In this document: positions 26,726 to 37,697 of the stretch, piece by piece
How positions within the stretch are numbered: the first letter of the stretch is position 1
Layout of the letters: every line of letters starts with the position of its first letter
From: Myripristis murdjan
Lineage: Eukaryota > Chordata > Actinopteri > Holocentriformes > Holocentridae
DNA length: 64,000 nucleotides
NCBI RefSeq assembly: GCF_902150065.1
Contig: NC_043990.1
Coordinates: forward strand, 7,089,276-7,153,275
Reading direction: 5' to 3'
Made by a program: the position numbers and the translations under genes
The notes under the pieces: model-generated
The model's database searches: none
Told to the model about the DNA's origin: nothing
The model's input: only the letters and a program-made list of their open reading frames with translations

Positions 26726-27619
26726 CACAAAAATGTGATAGTAATAAAACACAATTTGGCATGATTCGGTTGTAAAGGAAAATATGCATAAACAAGTTTC
26801 ATTCCCTTGAAGCCTTTAGAGAGCAGATTTCAACACTGTGAGATCATATTGGAACAATTTTATTTCAGTATCTTTATCAAAATTTAAGTGCATTGATTTC
26901 AATCTACTTTTCTGTCAAGAAATATATTCCACTCTGACTGCATTTAGACAAGAGCTGCACACCTATCAAGCTAACTACTCAACACAGAAAGAAGCAAACA
27001 CTGACACAGATAAGATCAGCAAAGATGATCACCACTGTGAAATGAGATTAAGATTAACATGCTTTCTAATCCTACATGAGCAATCTGTTTTGTAGCATAT
27101 GTTGCTGAACTTTAATGGTTTAGTTAGATGAGTAAAGTAAGGGTGTTTTTTTTGCCATTATAAAATCCATTGTGCTTGATCTGGTAAAAACATGAGGTGT
27201 AGAGTTTATACACTTTGTATTAACATTAAAATGACAGCTATATACAAAATAATTAAAATAAATGGCACAACATTTAAACAAGAGAGCAGTGATTAGTTGC
27301 CAAATTGATGACACATGCGAGGTATGACTGATTGCACTGCCAACACCACTGCTGAATTTGTTTTTGCAAGAGAGAGTAATTGGGGTTAGATTGATCATAT
27401 CATAAATTGATTTTCGCTCATTCATTCAGATCCCATTCACCTGGGTTTATTGGACAGTTGTGGCAGTGAGATTACACAGAAAACATATATCCTACTTCAT
27501 TTTGAAGTTTCACGTGTATGATCCTTGAGCTGGATGTTTATCACTGCTTTCTGATGCAAACAGTGACTGATTTCATTGGTGGGCAATGTGCAAATCATTA
27601 AACTCATTCCTGGTTATTG

Positions 27620-27960
27620 CCCCACAAAATCCTCAACAGTACGTTAATATTATCCCAACACTGGTCCCAGAGTACTCCAACATTACCTCAGCTATACTCC
27701 ATTTCCCCAAATTTATTCCAACATTACCCCCAGTATCCCCCATTATTACTTCAACTTTACCCCGTGTTTCCACGATATTACTCCATTTTACTCCAGTTTT
27801 ACCCGATATTGCCCATGCATCATCCCACATTTACCCACCCCAATATTGCCCAATAATTATCCAATATTCCCGCAACATCACCACAACATCATTGTGATAA
27901 TACTCCAGCCTTACCACAAACATTATCACCACCATTACCACCAATATTACCCATTGCATA
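27620..27960. repeat. Degenerate short tandem repeat rich in ATTACCCCA-like units
   Basis: About 30 irregular copies of 10-14-base units such as CAACATTACC, ACTCCATTTTAC and CCAATATT, all C- and T/A-rich on the plus strand and almost free of G. Looks like an old, decayed minisatellite. Confidence 0.65.
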
Positions 27961-28009
27961 AGAGAAGAAAGAAAAAAAAAGGTATAAACAAAGAACCAAA
28001 GAGACATAA

Positions 28010-28010
<1 letters not shown>

Positions 28011-28050
<40 letters not shown>
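28011..28050. repeat. (TG)n microsatellite
   Basis: About 19 TG units directly after the degenerate repeat at 27620-27960. Confidence 0.95.
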
Positions 28051-28051
<1 letters not shown>

Positions 28052-29210
28052 TATCCAGCAGTCAGACAGACAAACAGCCAGGCTCAGGTGTGTCATCCCA
28101 TTGTGCTGCCTGTTTACTATCCATCCACAGAGCGAAGAGCCAAACAGCCACAGGACAAACCTTTGACATGCTGCTGGTAAACATCCTGTCATATTCAGAC
28201 CGGTGGCCCGGTGTGTTTCATTCCTGCTCCTGCCAAGTTTCATGAAAGTGAAGTAGATTTTCTGCTGTTGAATCCCTGTCTAAAGAGAATTTGAAGGATT
28301 TTATTCCAAAATGCTTGATATCCATTTTGGAGAAAAAATGTGTCACATACTATCTTCAAAATTTGATGATCACAAATGAGTGATTGAGTGTTGATTTATA
28401 ACTTAATGTCTCTGGGTAATTAATAACTTCCATGATATTTAATAATTAGTTTTACATGTAAGAAACAAGTTAATCAGTGCAGAAGTCACATTTTTCGCAA
28501 ATTATGTTATTTTGGAGTGAATCTTCATGTTGTGTGTTCATTTCTGACCGGACAAAATGTGTCCTCATGATATTTTAAAAATGTATGATGTGTTTATCTC
28601 TCTCTCTATCTATGTATCTTTCTCTCATTTTTTTATTATTTTTTTTTTTTTTACTTCAGTCAATCTTTCAAAAAGATGAGTAAAAGGTAGATTTTTTTTC
28701 TTTTATGAATTTGAAAGTTTACTTTCAGGACTGGGCTGCAAAGGAAGGTAGATTTTAGATGTCTGTGTTCATTTTTGACATTGTTAATGTATTACAGGTT
28801 TGTAGTTCTTGCCTGCAGAGAGAAGATAATACAGTTTCACTATGGGGGGAGGAGTGGTGGGGACAGCATTTCTCTTTCATCCAAAGTGCCTTACAGTGGG
28901 TGGGACCCACCAACATAAAGCAAAAATGTGCGACAGGTGCAGCGACCATGGTGTCAGAGTTGTTTATTGGATTATGATTTGCCTGTTTCGCTGAGAAAAA
29001 AAAGGATGAACCAAAACCATTCATTTTAATTAAAGGTGATCTTCTGATAAATGTTTAAGGTTTAATCTTCAATAATAAAATGGTGAGGAGAACACATCAG
29101 TCCAGTGCATAAATATTAGGAATTATATTGACTATAATGACCACTTAGAATAGTGCTACTATATCCTTATCAGTCAAACAACCTTTGTGCACCAGGCCGA
29201 ACGTATTTCA

Positions 29211-29285
29211 CAGCGCCATCTGGTGAACACTTTGACATTGCCAGGGTGAGTAAAATGCATTGTGTTATGTCGCCATCTAGTGGCC
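29211..29285 (-). promoter_or_regulatory. Two CTCF-like motifs, minus orientation
   Basis: The plus strand shows CAGCGCCATCTGGTG (29211-29225) and CGCCATCTAGTGGCC (29271-29285). Reverse-complemented, both match the CTCF core (CCA-AG-TGGCG type). Two sites 60 bp apart, same orientation. Binding is inferred from motif only. Confidence 0.45.
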
Positions 29286-32100
29286 ATTATCTCAACATTA
29301 CAACATAACATACTGATTGTCTGCATAATACATTAACGCCACGACATATTGGTTGCCAAATATACCAAAGGATATGGGTCCATGATTCTGCTTCCATCCA
29401 GTATAACAATACTGAGCTTTACAATTTCCACATCAAGCAAAACTAAATCTTACTTTTTACGTTTGCACCTTTTACAAACTTAAGCGAACCTTTTCTAAAA
29501 TATAACTTTTAATAGCCAATGTGAAGAGCTGTACCATATGAATAACTATTTTCACAAATATATCATGATAACCCTTGTAATAAGCAAACAATCATTTTAT
29601 TTCAGTTTAGTTTGTGTTTTTTGCCACAAGAGAAGACCATATTGTTAATAGGCTATCTCTAATGGCCTTTTATAGGGGAATATTTGACTCAGTTTTTAAA
29701 AGAATTAATGAATATGAACAATACAAGTGGATATTTGTTTTTTGTTTTTTTAATTACCATCAGACAATATCAGCTCAGTTCCTCAATACCAATGCCACTA
29801 AATAGGAGGAAACAAGAGGAAACTTTAAGGTCTCATTATGTTTACTGAAAAGTGCCTGTTTTTTCCACTGACAGGCTCAGATTGTTATTTTAAGTGTCAG
29901 ACAACATTATGGAAAGGATCCCTACAGAGATAGATGTGTCTACCATCATAACAGAAGTCTAGCTCAAGGAGAAGTCTCACTCTAAAATCTCATGTGAGGT
30001 GAGTTGTTGCAGGAGGACAACAGTGGAATGGAAAGGTGAGGGGGAGTTGGAGAGAGGAGTGCCAGCCGGTGTTTGTCGCGATAGGAGGACAGAGAATTCT
30101 TTTCTCTACTATTATCAATTAAATAAAATTTCTTCTTCCAGTCTCCCTCAGACTGGTCTCACTTGATTTATTGGCTACAATGCCCTCATGATTTCCAGTG
30201 GTGCTGCTCTATTTCAACTTCATCTGTAAGCTTTTTAAAAACATGCGCAAATATGGGTGAAATGAACACACCAGAGTACAGAGAGAAGGCTCCATCTGTG
30301 TCCTTACAAGTATTTAAAGTCTCCATGAAATGACCTCACATGACTTCTACAAGCATCTTAAGTAGTGACATCAGCCTGAACTAGTGGCTGTAAATTAAAA
30401 TTTCAACCAATAAGACTTTCCCACTGTCTTCACACATTCTTCCTCATCCACCTGTCCCTTCAAACAAAATTATGATTCTCTGTTAAACTGAGATCCTATT
30501 GATTTACACTTGTGAATGATTTTCCCCTGCACATGTCACACCCAAACATCCTGTTTCAACAGGAAATGCATAAAATTGAGAAAGTAAGAGTCCATTTCAT
30601 GTAGTCTTTAAAATTAAGTATAAATGTATTTTTTGTGTTATTTTTTCCCCACCCATTCTCTGTGAAGACCCGCCTCTACTCTCACCGCACCTTAGCTCTA
30701 ACTTTAACATAATTTAGGTGGGCAAAAATTGCACAATATAAATGAGCATTTATAGTTGAAGTAATTTGATGTGTGTAAATGCCCTGTTTGATTACATTGT
30801 AGCCTGTTTCACAGTCACTGGCTGAAGCGTTCTCGCTTATTAGACAAATTTTTGTCCATATCAGTCCAGAACTCAGAAGGTGGAAAAATATGTCCAGTGT
30901 TGAAAAAATACTGGAATTAGCCTTAGTCTCTGATATCCATTAAACTTGAATATGCTGGCAAAAGGCTGAACCCCTTTATCAACATTTTACAATATTTATA
31001 TTACTTTTGTACAACAGCAGGGTCACTGCCCACAGTTTGAGTTCCTGTAAGAGTTGGTGTGTCTGTGTTCATGAGCAATATGCTGAGCCCCTGCCTGTTC
31101 CTTGTCACCCCGGCTCATTGATCCCTCTGAAAGGTATGCATACAAAGTCTAGGTCTTGGTGTGAAAAGATACATGATGAAGCCATTGTTATATCACTCTG
31201 TGAAACAACAGCTTTCTAAAATTAATTATGAGCTGCTTTTGTTTTTTATTTATATGACATACTTCCTGTCTCTGTAAATGTGCCAACCCGTCTTTGACCA
31301 CTTTTTCAGATATTATGCAAAGATACATTATACAGCCCAGGTTGTGGATGTGAATGTGACAGATGTGGCCCAGTTGGTGCACATCAAAGCTGTCACACTG
31401 CCAGCATGTGTTTTCCTGTGGTATCTCCAAGAACTGTACTCCAGGTTCACTGCGGTGTCACAGTCAAAGCTGTTATGTTAAAAGTGCCAACAATATAACT
31501 ACACTGTAATAATCAACTAGACTAGTCAACCTCACCTAATATACAAACGTAAAGCGTTTTTTGGTTTGTTTGGTTTTTTTTTTATTCTGTACATATAGTG
31601 CATCTGTCATGTAGAGATGTCACAGAGGACAGCTGGTAATCCTCATATTTGAAAAGCCACACTCTGCAATATATTTTATGCCAGTATAGTAGTGTGCAAG
31701 CCACCACTCTCAATGTGAGCTCAACCTAACGTATTTTTTAACATTTTGTTTTTTACTCTTTTACTGTTTTATTACTATTTATTGTTATGTGCTACATACA
31801 TTATATTATCATTATTATTATTATTATTATTAAGAAGAAGAAGAAGAACAGGAAGAAGAAGAAGAAGAAGAAGAAGAAGAAGAAGAAGAAGAAGAAGGAG
31901 GAGGAGGAGGAGGAGGAGGACGAGGACGAGGGGGACGAGGAGGAGGAGGAGGAGGAGGAGGAGGAGGGGAAGAAGGATGCTAGAGACCTTTTCCACAGAA
32001 ATGACTAGTGTCATCTTATCTTATCTTATCTTTTATTATATTATATTTATTTGTTGGATTCTCCCGCGTGACATCATTTTGCTATTCATTTTCAGTTTAA
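29286..32100. other. Gene-poor spacer
   Basis: AT-rich, with no coding exon recognised. It ends in a triplet-repeat block (ATT, then AAG, then GAG) at 31811-31975 and a (TCTTA)n run at about 32012-32032. Short translated stretches here (for example around 31.3 kb) show no known domain. Confidence 0.45.
31811..31975. repeat. Compound triplet repeat (ATT)n-(AAG)n-(GAG)n
   Basis: A 20-bp ATT run passes into about 65 bp of AAG and then about 80 bp of GAG with a few C interruptions. The 145-bp near-homopurine strand can form a triplex (H-DNA). Translations through it (poly-Arg, Lys, Glu or Leu) are artefacts of the repeat. Confidence 0.9.
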
Positions 32101-32126
32101 TTTTATTTGTAGGTTTCATATTCTTT

Positions 32127-33100
32127 CCACTAGATGGCGGTCAAGCTCTTTCATTCTCTACCTTTTACTAGCCGCACTTTTTGCCAGTTTGCCACACAGT
32201 TTGTTCCGAGAAATCACGTGGTTTCTGGTTAAAATGCCAGATACGGCCGTTTGGTGTGCTGTAATACCGTCTCATGCGCGTTATCTCAGCCTGGTTGTAG
32301 TCTGCTACGTCATTCTCACTGTATATTATGGCGGCCTGGCATTTAGACATTAGACTGTCCCGTTTCGATTCCTGCAACAGGCAGTGTGCCTGTCCTTGTT
32401 GTAATGCTCATGAGCAGCACATCGGACATGTACCTGCTCCTTACTGCCGCTGCAGCCTTCTGCCGAAATGAACAGGCTTTTTATGTGCGTGACTTATTAG
32501 AAATGTTTTTGAACAGTCGTTACAATGTGTGAGAGAATGATTAAATGATGTAGCATTAAATAAATGTCTTATTCCCAATATTGTTTATCCAGTGTACTTC
32601 CTCTTTTTATAAACGCGTACGCCTCAATTTGACTAGGTTTCGTGTAATATCGTGTAAACCTGAATAAAGTGACAGTATGTAGGGCAGATGTGGCTTCACA
32701 TCACAGGTGTCGTCTTCCCTCAGCAACAAACCTGTGGTAACTTGTGGCGTCCCCACATTTCTGCCGCGTACGCTCCTTTAGATCCACAATGTTTATTGCC
32801 TTAAAAAAAAAAAGAGAGAGAGAAAAAAAAGAAAAGAAAAAGGAAAATGAAAAGAAAAGAAAAAATGCATTAGAAAAAAAATGCATTATTATGCATATAC
32901 GTGTTAGTTAAAATTTACTTCATCAGTTCTTGTTCTTTCTCGTTTCTTATTCTTCCCACTAGATGGCATTCAAGACTACTTGTTGCTGCCATCCGCGGGC
33001 CGCCTGCAAACTATCTAACTTCATCCAGTCTGATACTCTGTTTCAAGAAATCACGTGGTTGCTGAGAGTCCCAAACACACGCGCGTGGGACGCTGTAATA
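32127..33100 (+). promoter_or_regulatory. Diverged duplicated module: CTCF-like motif plus CACGTG E-box, two copies
   Basis: Copy 1: CCACTAGATGGCGG at 32127-32140, then AAATCACGTGG (E-box 32215-32220), then GCTGTAATA near 32258. Copy 2: CCACTAGATGGC at 32956-32967, E-box 33052-33057, GCTGTAATA near 33090. Order, orientation and spacing are kept (about 80 and 90 bp from motif to E-box), while the filler has drifted. CTCF with USF-type E-boxes is a known vertebrate insulator combination. Activity here is inference. Confidence 0.45.
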
Positions 33101-33300
33101 TTACCTCGTGCGCTTCACCGAAATTCAGATTTATCGCTGCTTTGGACTGGCCCCAAATCAGCCTTCTTTGCTCCGAAGTTATAGGCCTACTTAATCTGTT
33201 TAGGCATCTGATCTGCGTCTAAACTGCAGCCACAGTTACACTGACTCTCACAAGGTGGCACTTCCCTCCGTCAGTCACATGCCGTTGTCTTTTTTTATCG

Positions 33301-34298
33301 TTAGGTTAGGAAACCACAGATGAGCCACCCTTTCAATCTGACAAGTCTGCCTTTCAGTAACTCCGATGCAGTGCTCTCAGTCTCTAGGGAAATTTGGGGA
33401 TTTACAAAAATGCACGGGTTCCCGAATATAACGACACATAACCTCTCACTGGCTGAATCAAGAGGGCTTGCATAGTGGATACAAATATTACCATTACTTC
33501 TGGCCTAAATAAATAATATTATTCCTATAATTCTTATTCTTATTATTTAAAACAACAATAATAGTAGTAATAATCATAATAAAAAAAAACAACCATATGA
33601 TATTATATGATATTAAATGCATATGATATTTCCGGGTCTGTCCTTAGGTGTACTTGTTGCCTAGGTTGATCTAACTAGACCAAACAGGACATCCAGTTTC
33701 AGCTTTGACCTCATCTGTCTCATTTGACATGGCTGTTTGTGCGTCTGTAAACTTGTCAAACTGGTTATACTTGTGAGATAAAGTGGGGAAATTAAGCTAC
33801 AAAGGAGTCATTTTTGTTGCGTTTATCACTTTATAGGATTGTATTAGAGACACTATTAGAGTAATAACCCCCCCCCCCCTTTTTTTTTTTTTTTCAGTCT
33901 GTGCTGACCTGTAGCCAGCCCACTCACTGTAAGTTACTCTGGATAAAGGCATGCAGCTATCTCAGAGAGACATGCACAGAATCCAGTGTTCCCTCTGTAT
34001 TTGAGGTTATGTGGTGGCTTTACACCAAAATCTTGCTCGCACTACTGCTGGAAAAAAAGAAAGAAAAAAGAACACTTGCTCCATACCAAAAATGTAGCTG
34101 TTAGACTGTGTATCAAAGCCGTGGTGCTTTCAGTTACGCAGCTTTGTTTTTGGCTGTGGCTTGGTTGAGTCAGGGTGAATTACAAAACACAGTCAATGAA
34201 AGAGAAAGAGATGAGAGAAGGGACTTTCCTGCACACCAGAGGGAGGTGATCATGAGTGCATTCCCGCCTCATGGTGCAATGGTTCAGTGCAGTACTGG

Positions 34299-34346
<48 letters not shown>

Positions 34347-34880
34347 GCACACACACGTACAGTGCAATATTAGTTCTACTGTTAGTGGGAGGTTCTGGGA
34401 ATACATTTTTAGTATTTCATGTAACAACAGAGAGTGGCAAGAGTCACAACACTATTATGTATTTTATCAAATGCACAGAGTTTTCTAATATCACGTGCCC
34501 ATCACTATCAGCCATTTTGTGTCTTCGTGCTGAAGGCTTTGCTCTAAGATGGCTGCAGTTGCTGGTGCCGGCATGTCCCCTTTGTACTCTCATGTATGAG
34601 CCAAATGTGGTGTAATTGTTGCTGGTAAGCAGCCAATGTCTACGGAAGAGTCGACAGTGCTGGAGGCACACCTTGTATCTATTTAAAACATGAAAAACAC
34701 TGGGGCTACAAGATGGATGACAGCAATCGTGTAATGTTGGTAGGCAAAGCAAATTTACAAAGTGGGACAGCAAAAATTAAATTCGAACTTCAACTTTGCA
34801 TGTTTGGTATTAACATATAAAGTAACACAAATGAATGTTGTCCCAAACCAGGCACACAGCTGTGTTGAAAATGTCATATA
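33301..34880. other. Gene-poor spacer
   Basis: No coding exon recognised. Contains a C/T mononucleotide run at 33869-33894 and a (CA)n repeat at 34302-34342. Confidence 0.45.
34302..34342. repeat. (CA)n microsatellite
   Basis: About 20 CA units followed by a few GCAC variants. Confidence 0.95.
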
Positions 34881-35325
34881 TGTCATGGTTTTGTGTTTCT
34901 TGTGTTTTGGTTGGTCTCATATCTGTTTCATGTGTATTTCTTTTGCCTGGTTCTTTTTAGTGATTTCACCTGTGTCTTGTTTGCCCCTCCCATTGCCACA
35001 CCTGTCCTGAGTCTGTCAATTATCCCTGATTGTTCTGATCTCTCCCAGTGTTTCCCTCAGCCTATCCTCTGTGTTCTCCTGTCTTGTGATCCAGCCCCTT
35101 CCCCAGGTGTGTCTTGTTCACTCATTAGTTCTTGTGTATTTAAGTCCTTCTTTGAGCGCTGTTCCTTGTCGGTTCATTGTGTTTTGTTTCATCTTTGCTA
35201 CTACGTGTTCCAATCCAGTGTTTCCTGCATTTTTTCCTTGTTTTCATTTAAATATTTTGTTGTTTGCTGAGCTCCAGTCCTCCTGGCTCCTGCATTTGGG
35301 TCCAAAATTAGCACCTGCCGTGACA
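34881..35325. mobile_element. Solo LTR, probably Ty3/Gypsy-like
   Basis: A 445-bp unit starts TGTCATGG and ends CCGTGACA (inverted TGTCA/TGACA ends) and is flanked by a perfect 5-bp duplication, ATATA, at 34876-34880 and 35326-35330. The C/T-rich body and the TGCATTTGGGTCC stretch near the right end are typical of fish Gypsy-type LTRs that I recognise. No internal region is present, so this is a solo LTR fossil. The perfect duplication suggests it is not very old. Confidence 0.7.
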
Positions 35326-35330
35326 ATATA

Positions 35331-37697
35331 TGTATAAAATGTGAAAAGAAAATGAAATTTTTATCTCATTCCTCCTTTGGGCCAACACACTATTATGCTA
35401 TTTTATCTCAATATTTACATAAATCATGCACTAGTATCTGTACTAAAGGTACCTTAAAGCTACTCAGTGGTCAAAGGTTTAAGATTGTGGTTGCATTTGG
35501 TGGTGTCCAATTGTGATTATGAGAAAGTTGCATGAATGTCACGTAGGTCTTTGATGAAAGATCATTTGAGCCAGAGAATCTTCGCTGAATGTGAAAAAAA
35601 AAAAAAAAAAAAAAAACACTCCAGGATACGTAACTTGTCTGAAGCACGTGACTCTGGTTTGCCATTTTGTGGTTGCGAAGACATTTCGACAAAATGGCAA
35701 CCATTGTTGCCTAAGCTGAAACTCCGGTTTGTCAGCAGAGGGAGGTTATTGTTTTTACATGGTACTGCCTACCAGTTCATGGTGCTTTTGGTTTTTATTG
35801 ATGCATATCAGTCGGGCAACTTTCCAAAAAGCATCAGCAAAAAAACAGGCTGTCGGGGACTTTCCAGGGCAGCTCTTTGTGAATGATGAAACAATAAAAC
35901 CCCACCCACTGTATGAATTACATCAAAATTTATTCAAATGAAACTAAAAATCAACCAACAGTGTAACAGACACTTGTGCATGGTTAAAAAAACAAACAAA
36001 CAAAAAAAAAAAAAAAACATTGCCATCAGACAACTGAACATGCACAGCCACCGAATTGGCTCACACAACTGAAATGCCAAATCCATGCACAGCAATACCA
36101 CTACATCTTTTTAACCAGGCAGTTTCTCACTGACAGTGATAAGCTGAAAATGTCTGACTGTGGGCAATGACAGAAAGGTATAGGAAATCAAAGACAAACC
36201 TTTTTGACTATTTGCTATGCTTTTCTACCTCATGCTGTTTCACCTCCACAAATTAATTGTCTTTGATGTGTACTTTTTCACTACATCCCCTCAATGTTCT
36301 TTTTTCATTGTAGAAATACAGATAAACAAACTAAAACCAAAACAAAATAACCCAGCCATCACTGTAAGTGAATGCTGGAAGACTATGCAAACTTCCTGTT
36401 GTCCCATAGAAATGTTGCTCTAGCTTTTATTTTGGGGTACTTTCATTATCATTGCAACCAACAGGATATGGGAAGAGTAAACTTTTCAAACTGCAAGAAA
36501 ACAAGCAGTTACCAGATCAGTGATGATGTTTTCTTGGTTATCACATTCATTCAGCACTAACAAGTAAAAAAGAGGTTAGATTGATGCACATATAAACATA
36601 ACATGGCATCAATGAACAGCTGCAGGACACAAGAAGACAGCAGACTGTTTCTCAGACTTCTCAGTGTCAGTAGAGTCACTGTAAGAAGTCATGACCTGTT
36701 CAAGATAATGCCAAAACAGCACTCAAACACTCCCATGATTTACCATGTTTGTGCTTTGTTACTAAGTGAGGAACTTTGCAGTTAATGTGTCTGATGAAAG
36801 GCCTTCATAAATAGTCGGACTCAACTTGTTTAAATGGGGAAAATCCAGTTGTACACAGGGATATAAACTGTACACAGTTTATATCCCTGTGTAAATCACG
36901 TCAACAAGGCTTGATTAAGCCCAAATCAACAGACATATTAAAGTCAGATTTGGCTGAACTCCTGCCAGGGGTGGCGCTGACAAACCTGTCTGACTCTACT
37001 ATCAATCTTGTAATTGGGTAGTAGTTTACCTATCAAGTAACCATTGCTACAAGTAACCTAATAAATGAAGGTTTATGGTCTTTCAGTGCACCAATGTTCA
37101 TTTATTTTCCATATCAGTTATTTTTTCTCAAGTGTGTTTCTGCTCAGACAATCAAACAATCAAACGTCAGTCAGTCTGTTCCTGATACAACGCACAATTT
37201 TGGTCGATTTTTTTTTTTTATTATTATTATTCATCTGTTTGAAACACACAAAGGAAATGGAAAACTGATCATTAGACCAAGTAAAACAACTTAGGGGACA
37301 TTAATGGATTCATAACCTTTCACACTGACATTTTGTTGTCTTAAATTAACATAGCATATTCCATTCAGGCCAAAAGTGAAGTACAAAAAAAAAAATCCCA
37401 ACAAATGTATCCTCTCTGGTAAAAAAAAAAAAAAAAAAACAAGCGGAAAAAAGAAAAGACAAGAAAAAAAACTTATACTGATCCAAGTTTTTGTGATCCA
37501 AGTTTTTTACCTGTAGTATCTTGCTGTTATTATCTCTATGACGCTGACACATTACAGACTTGTTTTTGGTCACTGAAGAGTGAACAAGTCTCTATCTAAT
37601 GTGGTGCTGTTAAAGATATACTATAGATATATTTGTTTCTGTCACTAAGCATCACAGTATCACAACACATCACACGCAGAGTGACAGCATTTGTTCA
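35331..37697. other. Spacer left of tap2, including its 3' UTR
   Basis: No coding exon recognised. Contains poly(A) runs (about 35596 and 36003), a perfect 20-bp inverted repeat at 36852-36893, a CTCF-like CCAGGGGTGGCGCT at 36965-36978, and T/ATT runs near 37208. The tap2 3' UTR should occupy the right part. Confidence 0.45.
36852..36893. repeat. Perfect inverted repeat, 20-bp arms, 2-bp spacer
   Basis: Left arm TACACAGGGATATAAACTGT, spacer AC, right arm its exact reverse complement. Could extrude as a cruciform or form a stable RNA hairpin. Confidence 0.95.

Larger units (their letters stand above)
22901..29200. other. Gene-poor spacer with simple repeats
   Basis: No coding exon recognised on either strand. 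Contains (TATC)n at 22971-23002, (TA)n at 23701-23733, (GGGA)n at 24250-24270, (TC)n at 24318-24348, a poly(C) run near 24873-24897, a long (GA)n at 26649-26721, a degenerate ATTACC-type repeat at 27620-27960 and (TG)n at 28011-28050. Translations in this stretch have no family features. Confidence 0.5.

Noticed and set aside
31746-32171. A 141-codon frame rich in arginine, with overlapping Leu- and Glu/Lys-rich frames
   Set aside because: It is the AAG/GAG triplet repeat read in different frames; no start context, splice signals or family match.
33868-33945. Acceptor-like C/T run with CAG, followed by a donor-like GTAAGT at 33929
   Set aside because: The 30-bp 'exon' has no reading-frame partner nearby; a homopolymer run mimics a polypyrimidine tract.
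34893-35270. A 125-codon hydrophobic Cys/Phe-rich frame
   Set aside because: It lies wholly inside the solo LTR and reflects its C/T-rich composition.
20600-37697. Search for MHC class I heavy chain, tap1 or class II alpha exons in the large spacer
   Set aside because: No Ig-like cysteine pattern, alpha1/alpha2 motifs or ABC motifs were found on either strand.
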